A stretch of DNA of 8,665 bases from Solirubrobacterales bacterium (GTDB taxonomy: Bacteria > Actinomycetota > Thermoleophilia > Solirubrobacterales > Solirubrobacteraceae): the NCBI GenBank assembly GCA_026392325.1, contig JAPLCH010000087.1, positions 1 through 8,665 on the forward strand, given 5' to 3'. A program made the position numbers and the translations under genes. Shown here one piece after another: positions 6,067 to 8,665 of the stretch. The notes beneath the pieces were generated by a model. That model had not been told where the DNA came from, searched no databases, and saw only the letters and a program-made list of their open reading frames with translations. Position 1 is the stretch's first letter. Every line of letters begins with the position of its first letter.

Positions 6067-6747
6067 TCAATCCTCGCCGTATAGAGCCGCAAGTGCATCG
6101 ACTGCGGCTGCAGTTTCCGCGATTTTCTTGCTTGAACCCTCTCCCTGGCCGATCACCGTTGACTCGGGCTCTCTGATCGCGTCGGCGTGAAATGTCGGCG
6201 CGTGAGGTGGCCCCGAAGGCTCTGGGCTCTGGTAATGAACCGTAGAACCTGTCCGCGCCAAGAGTTCCTGAAGTTCCGACTTGGCCTCTATCGGATGGGC
6301 CGCAGCCCGTTCCAGCTCTGGACCGAAGCTTTCGATCACGGCTACGGCCGTCTTTTCTGGTCCCACGGTCTCCCAACACACAGCAATCATTGCCTCAAGC
6401 ATGGAGGCCAAAGGCTTTCCGCCAGCAACAAGCCCCTCAGCCTGCTCTCTATGGCCCTCCGGAGCAAGACGGACGGCCGTGGCATCAAGACCAATACGTT
6501 TGGCAACCGTACGGAGCGTGTCGTCCGAAACCACGCTGGCTCTGATCCGTGTCAGAACTCCTGGGGTCATCTCTTGTGGGCTGAAGAGACCATCAAGATG
6601 CTGCGTGACGATCAGATCAAGCAGTGTGTCGCCAACAAAGGCAAGCCGCTCATAGCTGTTGCTCCGTGGCCGAACCCAAGAGGAGTGTGCCGTCGCCCTT
6701 CCCAGTTGATCATCCGGGAGAGCCTCCAACTGATCGCGCAGATCCAC
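6067..6747 (-). CDS. rnc: RNase III homologue with degraded nuclease centre and intact dsRNA-binding domain
   Basis: RNase III normally cleaves double-stranded RNA, including the rRNA precursor. This 226-residue protein has a nuclease domain (1-150) with the recognisable core SYERLAFVGDTLLDL (31-45), TRIRASVVSDDTL (66-78) and LASMLEAMIA (113-122). A good dsRNA-binding domain follows (about 153-223), including SELQELLARTG and GSSKKIAETAAA. By alignment to E. coli RNase III, Glu38, Asp45 and Glu117 are kept as E33, D40 and E118. Glu41 is Ala36, Glu65 is Pro62 and Asp114 is Ser115. Two of the four metal-site carboxylates are therefore missing. It may bind dsRNA without normal cleavage, or use an altered metal site (inference). 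The start is GTG at 6747; the acpP stop lies in the same frame, 6 nt upstream. Context (acpP-rnc-smc) is classic for rnc. Confidence 0.88.
   Translation of the reverse strand: MDLRDQLEALPDDQLGRATAHSSWVRPRSNSYERLAFVGDTLLDLIVTQHLDGLFSPQEMTPGVLTRIRASVVSDDTLRTVAKRIGLDATAVRLAPEGHREQAEGLVAGGKPLASMLEAMIAVCWETVGPEKTAVAVIESFGPELERAAAHPIEAKSELQELLARTGSTVHYQSPEPSGPPHAPTFHADAIREPESTVIGQGEGSSKKIAETAAAVDALAALYGED
6072..6075 (-). promoter_or_regulatory. Ribosome binding site fixing the smc start
   Basis: On the minus strand this is GAGG within GGCGAGG, 9 nt before the ATG at 6062 and inside the last codons of rnc. It decides the smc start in favour of 6062 and suggests coupling to rnc translation. Confidence 0.6.
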
Positions 6748-6753
6748 TGAGGC

Positions 6754-7020
6754 TCAGCCGCCCGTCTCGCCGCCGGCTTCGGCAAGAATCACGTCGACCG
6801 CTTGCCCAACGGTTTCAATGTCCGCAGCCCGCTCATCGCTGATCTTGATGCCAAGGCGGTCCTCAACCTCCTGAAGCAGGGTGTAAAGGTCGAGAGAGTC
6901 AGCCTCAAGGTCATCCCTCAGATTGCTCTCAACGGTTATCGCAGAGGAGTCCAGGCCGAGCTCCTCAGCCAGGTGGGATTGAACAAGATTGAGGACATCT
7001 TCACGCTTCATTTCCACCAT
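6754..7020 (-). CDS. acpP: Acyl carrier protein
   Basis: Carries growing fatty acyl chains on a 4'-phosphopantetheine arm in the cytoplasm and donates acyl groups for phospholipid synthesis. The 88-residue acidic protein has the canonical site DLEADSLDL, with the attachment serine at residue 42, followed by a helix resembling LLQEVEDRLGIKI and the closing helix ETVGQAVDVIL. The ATG at 7020 (MVEMKRED) is taken as the start; the ATG at 7011 (MKRED) is an alternative. Neither has a good Shine-Dalgarno. The open frame extends upstream to 7257, but that part is antiparallel shadow inside plsX and has no family similarity. The gene follows plsX by 28 nt and precedes rnc by 6 nt, an order also seen in other Gram-positive-type genomes. 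Confidence 0.94.
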   Translation of the reverse strand: MVEMKREDVLNLVQSHLAEELGLDSSAITVESNLRDDLEADSLDLYTLLQEVEDRLGIKISDERAADIETVGQAVDVILAEAGGETGG

Positions 7021-7024
7021 TGAA

Positions 7025-7049
7025 GCTAAAGGAAGAAGCGGATGCCGCT
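7025..7049 (-). terminator. Weak terminator-like hairpin between plsX and acpP
   Basis: On the minus strand a short stem AGCGG-CAT-CCGCT (7037-7049, overlapping the first base of the plsX TGA) is followed by a pyrimidine run TCTTCCTTT. The stem is only 5 bp with a 3-nt loop, too weak for efficient termination, but it could act as an attenuator or RNA end between plsX and acpP. Confidence 0.25.
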
Positions 7050-8041
7050 CAGGAACCTCGAAGGACTCCTGCCGCAGCCAGAGCGGCGTGGGTTCTGCCA
7101 ACAGCATCAGAGCGAACTGCCTCGGCGGCAATCTCAATTGCCTTCCCGTACCCCACACGCCCAAACCGTCCATGCGGCACGACTGCCACCTTCCGAAGAC
7201 CCAACAGATGAGCTCCACCGTGAGACTCGGGGTCGAGCTGGTCTCGAAGCCCCCCAAGCGCGGGCTTTAAGAGGAGGGCTCCTGCGGCTGCCCTGGCATC
7301 CGCTGACGCCGCGGTCCGGATCGCATTCACAACCGCACTCGACACACCCTCCATGAGCTTGAGGGCGACATTGCCAGTGAATCCATCGGTAACGATCACA
7401 TCGGCCCGACCGTCAGCGATCCCGACCCCCTCAACATTCCCAACAAACGAAAGCCTCTCGTCGGCAGCGAGCAAAGCATGAGCCTGGATTACCTCAGGAG
7501 TCCCCCGCGTGGGTTCCTCTCCATTGGAAAGAAGCGCAACCCGCGGCTTCTCCATGCCAAAGACGGCCTGTCCAAAAGCTGATCCCATATGAGCATGCTG
7601 CACCAACCGCTCCACGCGGACCTCAGTACTCGCTCCAACGTCGAGTAGCAGCACGGGAGCTCCGGGCACAGGCACGAGAAGGGCAAGAGCCGGACGGTGA
7701 ACGCCCGGTAGACGCCGAATGTGAAGGACACCGGCCGCAAGGGCTGCCCCCGTGGATCCGCCGGAGACAAAAGCATCCGCCTCACCCGAGGCAACAGCCT
7801 TGGCCGCCTGAACTACTGAGGAGTCAGGGGATGTACGCACGGCAGCTGCCGGGTCAGCAACCTTGGCAATCGAAAGTGGAGCGTGCCTGACCTCAACCCC
7901 TTGAGGAACTGACCCCACTTGGTTTCCATCGGCAAAGAGAATGACTCGAATGTCACCTGACCTCACGGCCTCAGCAGCACCAGCCGCAACCTCGGCTGCA
8001 CCCTTGTCGGCACCGCCTGCGTCAACAGCGACAGTGATCAT
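7049..8041 (-). CDS. plsX: Phosphate acyltransferase PlsX
   Basis: Converts acyl-ACP and phosphate to acyl-phosphate, the acyl donor for PlsY in phosphatidic acid synthesis; it is a peripheral membrane enzyme. The 330-residue length is typical. Family landmarks run in order: VAVDAGGAD at the N-terminus (usually DAMGGD), VSGGSTGAA (92-100, usually SAGNTGA), LLLDVGAS (131-138, usually LDVGAN), MGSAF (152-156), VALLSNGEE (168-176), FVGNVEG (199-205), VTDGFTGNVALKLMEG (217-232), and HGGAHLLGLRKVAVVPHG (274-291). Several otherwise strongly conserved positions differ, but the overall pattern is unmistakable. The ATG at 8041 has GGAGG 4 nt upstream. It follows rpmF by 11 nt, as in the widespread yceD-rpmF-plsX group, and is followed by its substrate carrier acpP. 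Confidence 0.95.
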   Translation of the reverse strand: MITVAVDAGGADKGAAEVAAGAAEAVRSGDIRVILFADGNQVGSVPQGVEVRHAPLSIAKVADPAAAVRTSPDSSVVQAAKAVASGEADAFVSGGSTGAALAAGVLHIRRLPGVHRPALALLVPVPGAPVLLLDVGASTEVRVERLVQHAHMGSAFGQAVFGMEKPRVALLSNGEEPTRGTPEVIQAHALLAADERLSFVGNVEGVGIADGRADVIVTDGFTGNVALKLMEGVSSAVVNAIRTAASADARAAAGALLLKPALGGLRDQLDPESHGGAHLLGLRKVAVVPHGRFGRVGYGKAIEIAAEAVRSDAVGRTHAALAAAGVLRGS

Positions 8042-8045
8042 CGCG

Positions 8046-8050
8046 CCTCC
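8046..8050 (-). promoter_or_regulatory. Ribosome binding site of plsX
   Basis: On the minus strand this is GGAGG, only 4 nt before the ATG at 8041. It is a strong core with short spacing and lies just after the rpmF stop. Confidence 0.55.
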
Positions 8051-8052
8051 GG

Positions 8053-8229
8053 TCAGGAGCCGGCGATTACCTGACGGCCACCATAGGTGCCGCAGGATGG
8101 GCAGACCCGGTGTGGAACCCGAGGGGCTCCACAGGACTCACATGCGTGAACTGTCGGCACTGCAGCACGATGCTGCGCGCGACGCTTTGCCGTTCGTGAA
8201 TGTGATTGTTTTTGTTTCGGGACTGCCAT
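8053..8229 (-). CDS. rpmF: Ribosomal protein bL32 (zinc-ribbon type)
   Basis: Small 50S protein of 58 residues. It starts with the family signature MAVPKQKQSHSRTAKRRAQH and carries a complete zinc ribbon, CESC (30-33) and CPSC (43-46), followed by GTYGGRQVI. All four cysteines are present, so this is the zinc-binding form rather than the cysteine-free paralogue used under zinc limitation (family knowledge). The ATG at 8229 gives the canonical N-terminus, though no Shine-Dalgarno is visible close upstream. It lies 32 nt after the DUF177 gene and 11 nt before plsX, the standard neighbours of rpmF. Confidence 0.95.
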   Translation of the reverse strand: MAVPKQKQSHSRTAKRRAQHRAAVPTVHACESCGAPRVPHRVCPSCGTYGGRQVIAGS

Positions 8230-8245
8230 GGTGGCTGCAGACTAC

Positions 8246-8260
8246 CAGCGTTTGCCGCTG
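8246..8260 (-). repeat. Short hairpin in the yceD-rpmF gap
   Basis: On the minus strand this is CAGCG-GCAAA-CGCTG, a perfect 5-bp stem with a 5-nt loop, starting one base after the upstream TGA. No T-run follows. It occupies half of the 32-nt gap before rpmF. It could be an RNA-processing or translational element, or chance. Confidence 0.3.
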
Positions 8261-8261
8261 A

Positions 8262-8665
8262 TCACTCGCTCAGGTCTCGAAGTGCCGCCCAGCGTGGGTC
8301 TGGCGGCTTCTCGTGATGGTGCTCCGGGCCCGCAGTAGCGAGCCTCACACCACACTCCTCACACAGACCCGGACAGTTGGAATGACAGAGGATTGACCCC
8401 GGAATCGCGAGCACAACCGAATCTCTCAGCCATGACTTCACATCAAGAATCTCCTCCTCATCGAGGTAAGGAGAATCCAGTTCGTCCCCACCTCCAGGCG
8501 TGCTTACCTCTCGGGCCTCAACCTTGACCTTTGGCGCGGCAGGTGCCAGACAGCGGGTGCACGGCCCTTCCAGCTCAACCTCACCTGCAATGCGAAAAGC
8601 CCAACCGTCGCCAACTGTCCGGGAGACCTCCAGGGCAATCGGGAAGCTGCTCTTGGATGCGGAGT
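8262..8665 (-). CDS. yceD: YceD/DUF177 family protein (5' end beyond window)
   Basis: The visible C-terminal 133 residues match the DUF177 family, which is almost always encoded just upstream of rpmF and has been linked to 23S rRNA accumulation. Seen in the sequence: a first cysteine pair in GPCTRCLAPA (33-42 of the visible part), a strongly acidic segment with DELDSPYLDEEE, WLRDSVVLAIPGS (78-90), a second cysteine cluster CHSNCPGLCEECG (93-105), and the typical closing DPRWAALRDL. The cysteines suggest metal binding. The frame is open at the window edge, starting with a partial codon, so about 30-40 N-terminal residues are probably missing. The stop TGA is at 8264-8262. Confidence 0.92.
   Translation of the reverse strand, partial: SASKSSFPIALEVSRTVGDGWAFRIAGEVELEGPCTRCLAPAAPKVKVEAREVSTPGGGDELDSPYLDEEEILDVKSWLRDSVVLAIPGSILCHSNCPGLCEECGVRLATAGPEHHHEKPPDPRWAALRDLSE

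Noticed and set aside
6063..6098. Upstream smc start at 6098
   Set aside because: It would overlap rnc by 32 bases and add 12 residues before the canonical MRLKSISMKGFKSF. The ATG at 6062 has its own GAGG.
7021..7257. N-terminal extension of acpP into plsX
   Set aside because: The extension has no acyl-carrier similarity, overlaps the plsX 3' end heavily, and normal-length starts exist at 7020 and 7011.
8226..8235. The rpmF start context reads GCCACCATGG, identical to the eukaryotic Kozak consensus
   Set aside because: The surrounding cluster is clearly bacterial and this context has no meaning for bacterial initiation, so it is coincidence.
1..8665. Search by eye for a defence system, mobile element, CRISPR array or tRNA
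   Set aside because: Genes occupy nearly the whole window on one strand and all belong to housekeeping families or NfeD. No transposase, integrase, spaced repeats or cloverleaf was seen.

Overview
The window is an ordinary-looking, gene-dense housekeeping stretch of a fairly high-GC bacterium. All eleven recognisable genes lie on the minus strand, so transcription runs from 8665 towards 1. The order is yceD(DUF177)-rpmF-plsX-acpP-rnc-smc-[NfeD-like]-rpsP-khpA-rimM-trmD-rplS. This is the classic ribosome/phospholipid/chromosome cluster of Gram-positive-type bacteria. The base composition, the Glu/Ala/Pro-rich ribosomal-protein tail and the divergence of several proteins suggest a deep-branching actinobacterial lineage. 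That placement is an inference from gene order and sequence feel, not from a search.

Region 8665-7049: the C-terminal part of a YceD/DUF177 protein, then ribosomal protein bL32 with an intact zinc ribbon, then PlsX (acyl-phosphate synthesis for phospholipids). Region 7020-6067: acyl carrier protein AcpP, then an RNase III homologue with a good dsRNA-binding domain but a nuclease domain that has lost three of the acidic residues expected in the active centre. Region 6062-2925: a complete but short SMC chromosome-condensation ATPase (1045 aa). Region 2877-2443: a small NfeD-type membrane protein in the place where ftsY and ffh are commonly found in this cluster. Region 2352-1: ribosomal protein bS16, the KH-domain RNA chaperone KhpA, RimM, TrmD, and bL19 carrying a long Ala/Glu/Pro tail that runs off the window edge.

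The genes are closely packed. rimM and trmD overlap by four bases, and several other junctions are 4-12 nt. The main gaps are 90 nt before rpsP, 67 nt before rplS, 47 nt before the NfeD-like gene, 32 nt before rpmF and 28 nt before acpP. Each contains at least one short inverted or direct repeat, but none has a convincing promoter or a strong intrinsic terminator. There is no stretch over 300 bases without a gene, no mobile element, no tRNA or rRNA, and no CRISPR. Together the genes serve ribosome assembly and rRNA/tRNA maturation (bL32, bS16, RimM, TrmD, KhpA, bL19, RNase III homologue), membrane lipid synthesis (PlsX, AcpP) and chromosome segregation (Smc).

I found no convincing undescribed multi-gene system. 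The observation most worth checking is the RNase III homologue with a degraded metal site. After it come the NfeD-like insertion at the usual ftsY-ffh position and the repetitive tail on bL19.
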